Part shown: piece after piece, positions 28,032 through 35,515 of the stretch
Layout: each line of letters starts with the position of its first letter
How positions within the stretch are numbered: the first letter of the stretch is position 1
From: Herbiconiux flava
GTDB lineage: Bacteria; Actinomycetota; Actinomycetes; Actinomycetales; Microbacteriaceae
DNA: 64,000 bases
Direction of reading: 5' to 3'
Assembly: GCF_013409865.1 (NCBI RefSeq)
Contig: NZ_JACCBM010000001.1
Coordinates: 186,001 to 250,000, forward strand
Notes under the pieces: generated by a model
Told to the model about the DNA's origin: nothing
Seen by the model: only the letters and a program-made list of their open reading frames with translations
Database searches by the model: none
Program-made: the position numbers and the translations under genes

Positions 28032-29015
28032 TCAGCCCTTCGTGGAACCCGCCAGGAGCCCCCGCACGAAGAACCGCTGCAGGGCGAAGAAGACGATCAG
28101 CGGCACGATGATGGCCACGAACGCCCCCGCCGTGAGCAGGTACCAGTCCTGCCCGCGCGAGCCCGTGATCTCGGCCAGCAGCTTGGTGATCGGGGCCACC
28201 CCGCCGTCGGCGAAGATCAGCGCCACCAGGAGGTCGTTCCAGACCCAGAGGAACTGGAAGATGGCGAACGACGCCAGCGCCGGCATGGTCAGCGGCAGGA
28301 TGATCCGGAAGAAGATCTGCCCGTGACCGGCGCCGTCGACGCGAGCCGCCTCGATGACCTCGCGGGGGATCTCCGACACGAAGTTGTGCAGCAGGAAGAT
28401 CGCCAGCGGCAGGGCGAAGATCGTGTGCGCGATCCAGACCTGCGAGAAGGTGCCGTTGGAGGGCACCCCCGAGAAGATCCAGTCGTCACCGACGGCCACG
28501 CCGCGCGAGAACAGGCTGAGCAGCGGCACGAGAGCCATCTGGATCGGAACGATCTGCAGCGCGAAGACGCCGATGAACAGCCAGTCCTTGCCCTTGAAGT
28601 CGATCCACGCGAAGGCGTAGGCGGCCAGGGCCGCGATCACCAGCGGGATCAGCGTCGCCGGGATGGTGATGGCGATCGAGTTCACGAACGACGAGGCGAT
28701 CGTGACCGAGGAGTTGCCGGAGCCCAGAACCTCGACGTAGTTGTCGAGGGTGAAGCCCCAGTTCTCGAATATCGTCCACCAGCCCGAGGTCTGGATGTCG
28801 TTCCGCTCGCGGAACGAGGAGATCAGCAGCCCGAAGGTCGGGATCGTCCAGATCACCGCGATGATCAGGGCGGCGACCGTCGCGCCGCGACTGGTGAGCC
28901 GGCGCTTGGTGCGCTTGGTCACGGTCTCGTCGCGCTCGATCGCGCGTTCGCCCGACCTCAGCTGCTTCTTCGTCGACTTGTCGACCGGCAGGTCGATCGG
29001 CTGCACGGCGCTCAT
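28032..29015 (-). CDS. Carbohydrate ABC transporter permease, AglG/MalG type
   Basis: A 327-residue CUT1 permease with six membrane segments and the EAA loop IEAARVDGAGHGQIFFRIILP. The first 45 residues are charged and cytoplasmic. It ends with FVRGLLAGSTKG, the usual MalG-type C terminus. ATGA overlap with the partner permease. Third gene of an importer operon resembling the alpha-glucoside (Agl) system. Confidence 0.92.
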   Translation of the reverse strand: MSAVQPIDLPVDKSTKKQLRSGERAIERDETVTKRTKRRLTSRGATVAALIIAVIWTIPTFGLLISSFRERNDIQTSGWWTIFENWGFTLDNYVEVLGSGNSSVTIASSFVNSIAITIPATLIPLVIAALAAYAFAWIDFKGKDWLFIGVFALQIVPIQMALVPLLSLFSRGVAVGDDWIFSGVPSNGTFSQVWIAHTIFALPLAIFLLHNFVSEIPREVIEAARVDGAGHGQIFFRIILPLTMPALASFAIFQFLWVWNDLLVALIFADGGVAPITKLLAEITGSRGQDWYLLTAGAFVAIIVPLIVFFALQRFFVRGLLAGSTKG

Positions 29016-30142
29016 CGGATCTCCCTCTGCTTCTTGATCTGCCTGGCGTTGTAGATGACGATCGGCATCACCAGGATGAAGAGGATGACGGCGAAGGCCG
29101 CCGACCGCCCGTACTCGAAGTTCTTGAACTGCGTGTACATCTCGTTCGCCAGCACGCTGGTCTCGTTCGCGCCCGCCGTCATGGTGCGCACGATGTCGAA
29201 CACCTTCAGCGAGGCGATCGAGATGGTGGTCAGCACCACGATCAGCGACGAGCGGATGCCCGGCACCGTCACATTGGTGAAGCGCTGCCACGCGTTGGTG
29301 CCATCGAGCTCCGCCGCCTCCAGCTGCTCGGCGGGAACGCCCTTGATCGCCGCCGAGAGGATGACCATGGCGAAGCCCGTCTGGATCCAGATGAGCACCA
29401 CGATCAGGAAGAAGGTGTTCCAGGGCGACTCCTGCAGCCACTGCACCGGCTGACCGCCGAGCCACACGACCACCTGGTTGAGGAGGCCGATCTGGCTCTG
29501 GTCGTCGGGCCGGTAGGTGTAGACGAAGCGCCAGATGATCGACGCGCCCACGAACGAGATCGCCATCGGCATGAAGACGAGGATCTTGAAGAACTTCTCA
29601 CCGCGGCTCTTGTCTATGAAGACGGCATAGGCGAGACCGAAGATGGTCGACGCGATCGGCACGACCAGCACCCAGATGATGGTGTTCAGGATGACGCGCA
29701 GGTTCTGCGGGTTCGTGAGCACCCAGGCGAAGTTGTCGAGCCCGACGAAGTTGCCGCGGCTCGAGAACAGCGAGTCGATCGCGGTCTTGACCGTGGGGTA
29801 GATGAGCCCGATCACCAGCAGGATGATCGCGGGGGCCAGGAAGCCGAAGAGCTGGAAGAGATAGCCGGCACCCTGCGAGGACCGCTTGTCGATCCAGAAG
29901 AAGAGCAGGCCGAGGGCCGCCGCGATGAGCGCCGCCCACCAGACCGAGCCCACGAGCACGAGGGCGAGGAACGGGGCGATGACGCAGACCGCGAGACGGA
30001 TGATCGTGTACTTGCGCCCGGTTCGCGGAGCGATCTCCACGAAGAACAGGATCAGCGCGACGACGATGCCGAACGCGATGAGGACGATGGGGATCTGCGC
30101 CAGCGCGGGCAGCTTCCCCACCCAGAGAAGGAAATCGGACAT
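29012..30142 (-). CDS. Carbohydrate ABC transporter permease, AglF/MalF type, with extra N-terminal membrane segments
   Basis: A 376-residue permease. Two additional hydrophobic stretches (about 15-35 and 45-85) precede the standard six, as in AglF/MalF proteins that have eight segments. The EAA-type loop is LEAAELDGTNAWQRFTNVTVP. The operon (binding protein, AglF, AglG) lacks its own ATPase. Likely cargo is an alpha-glucoside such as maltose, trehalose or sucrose, supported by an operator shared with a GH13 gene at 63249. Confidence 0.91.
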   Translation of the reverse strand: MSDFLLWVGKLPALAQIPIVLIAFGIVVALILFFVEIAPRTGRKYTIIRLAVCVIAPFLALVLVGSVWWAALIAAALGLLFFWIDKRSSQGAGYLFQLFGFLAPAIILLVIGLIYPTVKTAIDSLFSSRGNFVGLDNFAWVLTNPQNLRVILNTIIWVLVVPIASTIFGLAYAVFIDKSRGEKFFKILVFMPMAISFVGASIIWRFVYTYRPDDQSQIGLLNQVVVWLGGQPVQWLQESPWNTFFLIVVLIWIQTGFAMVILSAAIKGVPAEQLEAAELDGTNAWQRFTNVTVPGIRSSLIVVLTTISIASLKVFDIVRTMTAGANETSVLANEMYTQFKNFEYGRSAAFAVILFILVMPIVIYNARQIKKQREIR

Positions 30143-30224
30143 GAAAACCTTTCGAGTGCGACTCTGGACTCAGGAACGGCCCGGCGCCCTCGGCGCCGTG
30201 AGGACACCGTAGCACCAGGGTGCA

Positions 30225-30256
30225 AGGAGGCCGCCCGAGGGTTCGGGCGGCCTCCT
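30225..30256 (-). terminator. Intra-operon hairpin after the binding-protein gene
   Basis: Perfect 14-base arms AGGAGGCCGCCCGA (30225-30238) and TCGGGCGGCCTCCT (30243-30256), 4-base loop, between the binding-protein stop and the AglF-type start. Confidence 0.75.
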
Positions 30257-30290
30257 CACGACCGTTCTGTCTATGGATGGACGGGTCGAC

Positions 30291-31613
30291 CTACTCGGTC
30301 GGCCAGCCGCCCTCGATGGACGTGAGCACTTCCTCCTGGGGAGTGCCGTTGATCCAGTCGACCATGCCCTTCCAGAAGGTTCCGGCGCCGACGGCACCGG
30401 GCATCAGGTCGGAGGCGTCGAACCGGAACGTGGTCTTCTCGTCCTGGAGGATGCCGATGGCCTGCTGCAGGATGGGGCTCTGCGCGTTGGAGGCCTCGAG
30501 GCCCTTGTTCGCGGAGATGACGCCACCCAGCGACACGCGGCTGTTCGCCCACTCGGGGCTCGAGAGGTACTCCTGCACCTTGACGGTGTCGGCGTCGTTC
30601 GAGAACGCTCCGACGATCTCGCCACCACCGGTGACGGCGGTCTCGCCCTCGTTCACCGCGGGGGTGACGAACGCCCAGATGTCGGCGTCGGGGCCGACCG
30701 TGGCTCCGGCGTCGGTGAGGAAGCCGTCGAAGAACGAGGCCTGGTGGGTCAGCGCGCAGCTGCCGTCGGCCATGGCGTTCGCCACGTCGCCGAAGGCGGT
30801 CGCGTTGATCGACTTGACGTCACCGAAACCGGCGTTGACGTAGCTCGGGTTGAGCAGGATGTCGCCGACGGAGGTGAAGGCGTCGCTGATCGCGGGGTCG
30901 GTGAACTTCACCTCGTTCTTCACCCACTGGTCGTAGACGTCGGGGCCGCTCTGGCGCAGCACCAGGTCTTCGACCCAGTCGGTGCCCGGCCAGCCGGTGG
31001 CGTCGCCCGAGCCGAAGCCGGCGCACCACGGGGCCGTGCCCAGGGTGGTCTGCATCTTCGCGGTCAGGTCGACCATCTCCTGGTAGGTCTTCGGGACCTC
31101 CCAGCCGTTGTCGGCGAACTGCTTCGGCGAGTACCAGATGAAGCCCTTGACGCTGGCCATCAGCGGAGCACCGTAGAAGGTGTCGTCGACGGTGCCGTAG
31201 GCCTTCCAGTCGGTCGACCAGTACTCGTCGACGTTCTTCTCGACGCCCTCGGGAGCCTTCTGGATGAAGCCGCGCGACGCGAGGTCGGCGAGCAGACCCG
31301 GCTGCGGGAAGATCGCGAGGTCGGGCGGGTTGCCACCCTGCGCGCGGATGCCGATCTGGGACTCGAACTCCTTCGACGACTCGTACTGGATGTCGATGTT
31401 GTTCTCTTTCTCCCAGTCCGCCCAGGACTGTTCGAGAAGCTCGGCCTCGGTGTCGGCGATGGTGCCGTAGACGGTGACGACGCCGTCGGCCTCACCGGCC
31501 TCACCGCCCGCCGCTCCGCCGCCGGCGCCGCCGGAGCAGCCGACGAGTGCGAGCCCGAGGCCCGCCGCGATGGCGATGGGTGCTGTGACACGGCGGTGCG
31601 AAAGTGACCGCAT
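30291..31613 (-). CDS. Sugar-binding lipoprotein of the alpha-glucoside-type importer
   Basis: A 440-residue CUT1 binding protein. Lipoprotein signal with LVGC (Cys26) followed by a Gly/Ala linker; then VVTVYGTIADTEAELLEQSWADWEKEN, the pattern of AglE-type proteins, and the Trp-rich middle part (AYGTVDDTFYGAPL, APWCAGFGSGDATGWPGTDW). Acts outside the membrane. First gene of its operon, divergent from a LacI gene. Confidence 0.93.
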   Translation of the reverse strand: MRSLSHRRVTAPIAIAAGLGLALVGCSGGAGGGAAGGEAGEADGVVTVYGTIADTEAELLEQSWADWEKENNIDIQYESSKEFESQIGIRAQGGNPPDLAIFPQPGLLADLASRGFIQKAPEGVEKNVDEYWSTDWKAYGTVDDTFYGAPLMASVKGFIWYSPKQFADNGWEVPKTYQEMVDLTAKMQTTLGTAPWCAGFGSGDATGWPGTDWVEDLVLRQSGPDVYDQWVKNEVKFTDPAISDAFTSVGDILLNPSYVNAGFGDVKSINATAFGDVANAMADGSCALTHQASFFDGFLTDAGATVGPDADIWAFVTPAVNEGETAVTGGGEIVGAFSNDADTVKVQEYLSSPEWANSRVSLGGVISANKGLEASNAQSPILQQAIGILQDEKTTFRFDASDLMPGAVGAGTFWKGMVDWINGTPQEEVLTSIEGGWPTE

Positions 31614-31666
31614 ATCTCCTCCTCATTGAGTTAGTGCGCTCCGTAGTGGTGCCTTCGGTGGCGCGT

Positions 31667-31684
31667 GTAGGGAAACCTTTCCAT
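31667..31684. promoter_or_regulatory. Weak operator-like site before the alpha-glucoside importer
   Basis: GTAGGGAAACCTTTCCAT, with GGAAA/TTTCC arms. Read on the minus strand it matches 12 of 18 positions of the site at 31826-31843, so it may be a low-affinity copy of the same operator. Confidence 0.35.
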
Positions 31685-31745
31685 AACTCCCACCAAATGA
31701 CAAGCGACGTCCTCGATGTCTCGAGAAGGTAACGATCCGTTCGGA

Positions 31746-31757
31746 GAGAGCGCTCTC
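31746..31757. promoter_or_regulatory. Palindrome GAGAGCGCTCTC, possible LacI-family operator
   Basis: Perfect 12-base palindrome in the divergent promoter region. It resembles the GAGCGCTC core of CebR-type cellobiose operators of actinobacteria rather than the other operator motif found here, so a second regulator may act. Confidence 0.5.
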
Positions 31758-31825
31758 ACGCTAGCAGACGCGCGGGTGATCGCGAAACTGGTCCTCCACA
31801 TCCGCCGCCACCTGGCACTAGGATT

Positions 31826-31843
31826 CTGGAAGCGTTTGCACAC
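31826..31843. promoter_or_regulatory. Operator CTGGAAGCGTTTGCACAC
   Basis: Located 20 bases before the LacI start. The reverse complement recurs with one mismatch in 18 at 63211-63228, before the GH13 gene. One half (TGCAAACG, minus strand) is a perfect LacI-family half-site. Confidence 0.7.
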
Positions 31844-31863
31844 GAGAAGACGAGGAGGTCGTC

Positions 31864-32886
31864 GTGTCGGGAATCGAAGACGTGGCGACCCTGGCCGGGG
31901 TGTCCAAGGCCACGGTGTCCCGCGCCCTGAGCGGCCGCGGCTACGTGTCGGCCGAGACGCGCACCCGGGTGTCCGCCGCCGCCGCGACGCTGGGCTACGT
32001 CGTCTCCTCGAGCGCGTCGAGCCTCGTCACCGGCCGCACCAACAACGTCGGGGTGATCATCCCCGAGATCAATCAGTGGTTCTTCGGCAGCATCATCGAG
32101 GGCGTCGAGCGCGCGCTGCTCGATCGCGGCTACGACCTCATGCTCTACAACACCACGAAGACGGTGGAGGAGCGCAGCCGGGTCTTCGAGTACTTCCTCG
32201 TGCGCAAGCGGGTCGACGCCGTGATCGCCGTGACCCTCGAGATCACCGCTCCCGAGGCCGAACGCCTGCTCGCCCTGGGCAAGCCCATCGCCGGGATCGG
32301 CGGCCCCCTGGTCGGCATCCCGACGCTGAGCATCGACGACATCGAGGCGGCGCGGCTCGCCACCGAGCACCTGCTGCTGCTCGGGCACCGTGACATCGTG
32401 CACGTCGGCGGCGACATCGACGAGCAGATGGACTTCCACGTGCACTCCAAGCGGCTGCGCGGCTACCGCGAGGCGCTCGAGGCGGCGGGCATCCGCTACG
32501 ACGCCGACTCGCACGTCGCGACGCCCTTCGACATCCCGGGCGGCTACCGGGTGGGCAAGCAGCTGCTGGGCGATCCCCGGCGGCGGCCCACCGCCGTCTT
32601 CGCCGCCTGCGACGAGGTGGGCATCGGCGTCATCCTCGCCGCGCGCGAGCTCGGGCTCTCGGTACCGGAGGACCTGTCCGTGATCGGCATCGACGACCAC
32701 CCGCTGAGCGAGATGTTCGGGCTGACCTCCATCGGCCAGCGCCCCGACCTGCAGGGCGAGCAGGCGGTCGACTGGGTCATCCGCCAGCTGGAGGAGCCGG
32801 GCTGGACGCCGCCGTCCAAGCACACCTTCGTGCCGGCACGGCTGGTCATCCGCTCGTCCACCGCTCCCCCGCGCGCCCGCTCCTGA
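31864..32886 (+). CDS. LacI family regulator of alpha-glucoside use
   Basis: A 340-residue repressor with the helix-turn-helix IEDVATLAGVSKATVSRALSGRGYVS and sensor domain ending DLSVIGIDDHPLSEMFGLTSI. GTG start at 31864 with a strong site (GAGGAGG, six bases away). It is divergent from the alpha-glucoside importer. The MalR/AglR-like recognition helix (SKATVSRALSG) and the shared operator at 63211 suggest that it controls both the importer and the GH13 alpha-glucosidase. Confidence 0.92.
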   Translation: MSGIEDVATLAGVSKATVSRALSGRGYVSAETRTRVSAAAATLGYVVSSSASSLVTGRTNNVGVIIPEINQWFFGSIIEGVERALLDRGYDLMLYNTTKTVEERSRVFEYFLVRKRVDAVIAVTLEITAPEAERLLALGKPIAGIGGPLVGIPTLSIDDIEAARLATEHLLLLGHRDIVHVGGDIDEQMDFHVHSKRLRGYREALEAAGIRYDADSHVATPFDIPGGYRVGKQLLGDPRRRPTAVFAACDEVGIGVILAARELGLSVPEDLSVIGIDDHPLSEMFGLTSIGQRPDLQGEQAVDWVIRQLEEPGWTPPSKHTFVPARLVIRSSTAPPRARS

Positions 32887-32931
32887 CGCCCCGTCCGTCC
32901 CTCTCGTCGCACCCGGGGGCCGGGCCGCGGG

Positions 32932-33294
32932 TCAGGCGAACGACGAGAGGTCGGGCGGCACGAGCGCGCCGTCGCGCCGATCGACCGGGACCACCGCGAC
33001 CACGGCCGCCGTCTCGGTCGGCAGGGCCCCGTCGATGTGGAACGAGCCCGGGTCTCCGGATGCTCGCACGGTCACGCCCGCCGTCTCGAGCTCCCCCGGC
33101 TCGAGCACCACGATCAGCACGGCGAACCGGCTGTCGTCGTAGCCCCGCAGCACCTCCCCCACCCGGTCGAGCGCGACGGCCTGGATGAAACCGGTGTCGG
33201 CCAGCGGGACACCCCTCGTCGAGACCTCGTACTCGCCCAGCCTGCGGGCGGCCACCCAGTCGTCATGGATGGCGATGTGGGCGATGCGGGTCAC
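32932..33294 (-). CDS. DUF952 family protein
   Basis: A 120-residue protein fitting DUF952: HIAIHDDWVAARRLGEYEV at the start, then DTGFIQAVALDRV and LIVVLEPGELE. The family has no assigned reaction; its fold resembles ADP-ribosyltransferase-like small domains. The GTG at 33294 has CGGAGGA five bases upstream and gives the family's usual N terminus. It is divergent from a TetR gene with an operator-like palindrome between, so it is probably that regulator's target. Confidence 0.75.
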   Translation of the reverse strand: MTRIAHIAIHDDWVAARRLGEYEVSTRGVPLADTGFIQAVALDRVGEVLRGYDDSRFAVLIVVLEPGELETAGVTVRASGDPGSFHIDGALPTETAAVVAVVPVDRRDGALVPPDLSSFA

Positions 33295-33341
33295 GGGTTC
33301 CTCCGATGGTCGATGACGGTGCCCGAACGGGCACTGGTGCG

Positions 33342-33367
33342 TTAATGACACTGGACGGTATCATTAA
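33342..33367. promoter_or_regulatory. TetR-type operator
   Basis: Arms TTAATGACAC (33342-33351) and GTATCATTAA (33358-33367) match in 9 of 10 pairs, 6-base centre. It ends 3 bases before the TetR start and overlaps the divergent promoters. Confidence 0.7.
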
Positions 33368-33370
33368 GTC

Positions 33371-33952
33371 ATGACCGCGACATCTCCCGCCGGCCGACGC
33401 GGGCGCCCGACCGAGGCCGACCGGGCCCGGCGACGGGATCGCCTGCTCGACGCCGCGGTCACCTGCTTCGCCGAGACCGGTTTCGAAGCCACGACGCTCG
33501 ACGCCGTCGCGGCGCGGGCCGGCGTGACGAAACGCACGATCTACGTCGACCACGGCGACAAGGCCGCGCTGTTCGCCGCCGCCGTCGACCGGCTGCACGC
33601 CGGCATCCGCGGGGTGGCCTCCGCGGAGGGCAGCCTGGAGTCCGCCGCGATCGAGCTGGTGCACGTGCTGCACTCCGACGAGGCGGTGGCCCTGCACCGA
33701 CTCGTGCTGATGGAGGCGTGGCGGTTCCCCGCGCTGGCTGCGGCGTTCTACGAGACCGGGCCCCGGGCATCCGTCGCAATGCTCGCCGCCCTGCTGCCGT
33801 CGGGCGACCGCCATCTCGCCGAGCCCCTGCACGCACTGCTGCTGGGAGAGCCGCATCGTCGCCGCCTGCTCCGGCTGGCGCCCGCCCCCGACCGGGCCGA
33901 GGCACGGCGCCACGCCGTCTCGACCCTCCGTCTGCTCGCTCTCATCCCCTGA
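33371..33952 (+). CDS. TetR family regulator
   Basis: A 193-residue regulator. Helix-turn-helix at about 24-62 (LLDAAVTCFAETGFEATTLDAVAARAGVTKRTIYVDHGDK). The ligand-binding part includes DEAVALHRLVLMEAWRFPALAAAFYETG, as in the AcrR-like C-terminal domain. No ribosome site precedes the ATG at 33371, where the operator lies instead, so the mRNA may be leaderless. Divergent from the DUF952 gene. Confidence 0.9.
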   Translation: MTATSPAGRRGRPTEADRARRRDRLLDAAVTCFAETGFEATTLDAVAARAGVTKRTIYVDHGDKAALFAAAVDRLHAGIRGVASAEGSLESAAIELVHVLHSDEAVALHRLVLMEAWRFPALAAAFYETGPRASVAMLAALLPSGDRHLAEPLHALLLGEPHRRRLLRLAPAPDRAEARRHAVSTLRLLALIP

Positions 33953-33976
33953 GTTCAGCGCCGACGAGCGCCGGTC

Positions 33977-33992
33977 AACCGGGTGCCCGGTT
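33977..33992 (+). terminator. Short hairpin after the TetR gene
   Basis: AACCGGGTGCCCGGTT, 7-base arms and a 2-base centre, 25 bases beyond the TetR stop. Confidence 0.4.
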
Positions 33993-33998
33993 AAACGA

Positions 33999-34030
33999 CG
34001 GATGCCCGAGCCGTGAGGCCCGGGCATCCG
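33999..34030. terminator. Terminator between tetR and rplL
   Basis: Perfect 10-base arms CGGATGCCCG (33999-34008) and CGGGCATCCG (34021-34030) between the convergent genes; mainly serves the rplJL operon. Confidence 0.75.
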
Positions 34031-34047
34031 CTTCGAAGCAGAGAAGA

Positions 34048-34434
34048 CTACTTGAGGGTGACGGTGGCGCCGGCCTCTTCGAGCTGGGCCTTGGCCTTCT
34101 CGGCGGTCTCCTTGTTGGCGCCCTCGATGACGGCCTTGGGAGCGCCGTCGACGAGTGCCTTCGCCTCACCGAGGCCGAGGCTGGTGAGGGCGCGCACCTC
34201 CTTGATGACCTGGATCTTCTTCTCGCCGGCAGCCTCGAGGATGACGTCGAACTCGGTCTGCTCCTCGACCTCTTCGGCGGGCGCGCCACCGGCAGCGGCG
34301 GGGCCGGCGACGGCGACGGGGGCAGCCGCGGTGACCTCGAAGGTCTCCTCGAACGCCTTGACGAACTCGCTCAGCTCGATGAGCGTGAGCTCCTTGAAAG
34401 CCTCGAGCAGTTCCTCGGTGGAAAGCTTTGCCAT
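34048..34434 (-). CDS. rplL: 50S ribosomal protein L7/L12
   Basis: A 128-residue stalk protein. N-terminal dimerisation helices ([27 protein letters not shown]), an Ala/Gly/Pro hinge (about 38-55), then the factor-binding C-terminal domain ([42 protein letters not shown]). It recruits translation GTPases. Second gene of rplJL, 51 bases behind rplJ. Confidence 0.98.
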   Translation of the reverse strand: MAKLSTEELLEAFKELTLIELSEFVKAFEETFEVTAAAPVAVAGPAAAGGAPAEEVEEQTEFDVILEAAGEKKIQVIKEVRALTSLGLGEAKALVDGAPKAVIEGANKETAEKAKAQLEEAGATVTLK

Positions 34435-34485
34435 GTTGTTCTCCTTGTTGTGGTAGTTAGTTCAACCGCGTGCTGGAGCCGGAGC

Positions 34486-35001
34486 TCAGGACGCGGACTC
34501 CTGCTTCTCACGCAGCGCATCGACCGTGCGAACGGCCTTCGACAGCGGGGCGTTGAAGAGATATGCGGCACCGAACAGCGAGGCCTTGAAGGCACCGGCG
34601 AGCTTCGCCAGCAGGACTTCACGGGACTCGAGGTCGGCGAGCTTGGTGACCTCGTCGGCGGTCAGGGGGTTACCGTCGAAGTACCCGCCCTTCACGACCA
34701 GAAGAGGGTTTGCCTTGGCAAAGTCACGCAGCGACTTGGCGACGGCCACGGGGTCACCGTGGACGAAGGCGATCGCGGACGGACCGGCGAGCTCGTCGTC
34801 GAACGACGAGATGCCGGCGTTGTTCGCCGCGATCTTGGTCAGCGTGTTCTTTACCACGGCGTATGACGCGTGCTCACGGATGCTTCCGCGCAGCTGCTTC
34901 AGCTGGGCGACCGTGAGACCGCGATACTCGGTCAGCAGAACGGCGGTCGAGCTCTGGAACAGTTCCGTGAGCTCGGCAACCGAGGCTTCCTTGTTCGCCA
35001 T
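34486..35001 (-). CDS. rplJ: 50S ribosomal protein L10
   Basis: A 171-residue protein that anchors L7/L12 dimers at the stalk base. Landmarks: [35 protein letters not shown] and the C-terminal L12-binding helix [18 protein letters not shown] at 35001 with AGGAG upstream. The leader contains a hairpin with T-run, consistent with autoregulation by the L10-L12 complex. Confidence 0.97.
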   Translation of the reverse strand: MANKEASVAELTELFQSSTAVLLTEYRGLTVAQLKQLRGSIREHASYAVVKNTLTKIAANNAGISSFDDELAGPSAIAFVHGDPVAVAKSLRDFAKANPLLVVKGGYFDGNPLTADEVTKLADLESREVLLAKLAGAFKASLFGAAYLFNAPLSKAVRTVDALREKQESAS

Positions 35002-35160
35002 GGCGCTCCTAGTAATCGATGGTGTCGGCCGGGACGACCACCGGATGCACCTGGAGAAGGAGCTCTGGGACAGGAAAGAGAAAAGCTCCGGCGCAGGAGG
35101 CCGGAGCGAGAACACAGCAGAACGCTGGAGACTTACTTCGTACACCTGCGCAGGTCTTCG
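35002..35160 (-). ncRNA. Leader of rplJL (L10 leader candidate)
   Basis: An untranslated stretch of about 160 bases before rplJ. In many bacteria this region folds into the L10 leader, which the L10-L12 complex binds to repress the operon. Here it includes a clear intrinsic terminator (35078-35107), suggesting control by premature termination. I could not test the full consensus fold. Confidence 0.5.
35078..35107 (-). terminator. Intrinsic terminator within the rplJL leader
   Basis: On the minus strand: GCTCCGGC, loop CTCCTGC, GCCGGAGC, then TTTTCTCTTTC. Perfect 8-base stem followed by a T-rich tail, about 75 bases before rplJ. Confidence 0.7.
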
Positions 35161-35266
35161 CTCTCACGAATCTTCGGCCGGTGAACTCTGCTTCTCAGCA
35201 GCGCACACCGACGACCGGCGGTCTTTGGCCTCGTGAAGTCTAAGGCACCCGGCCGCCGATGGCAAA

Positions 35267-35485
35267 TCAGCTCTCGCCGGCCTCCCAGGCGGCCAGGCGC
35301 CCGATCTCCTCGTCGTCGACCTCGAGGCCGGCCTGGCCGAGGCGCTCGCGCAGCAGCTCGGCGATCTCGGCCGAGGAGGCGTCGGGCGAATCGGCCTTGA
35401 CCTGGGCGAGCACGCCCTCGACCTTCTCGGTGAGTGCGGCGTCGTCGGCTCCGGCCATGATGGGCTCGTTCTGCTGATCGGTCAT
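35267..35485 (-). CDS. Small acidic protein, 72 residues, unknown
   Basis: No family recognised. It is acidic and mostly helical (TEKVEGVLAQVKADSPDASSAEIAELLRERLGQAGLEVDDEEIGRLAAWEAGES), with no membrane segment or signal. ATG at 35485, preceded by GGTGAG. It starts 30 bases after the sensor kinase gene on the same strand, so it is probably the third gene of that operon and may be a small partner of the two-component system; that is only positional inference. Confidence 0.7.
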   Translation of the reverse strand: MTDQQNEPIMAGADDAALTEKVEGVLAQVKADSPDASSAEIAELLRERLGQAGLEVDDEEIGRLAAWEAGES

Positions 35486-35515
35486 GGTCTCACCGTACCC
35501 CTCGTCACGGCCGGC

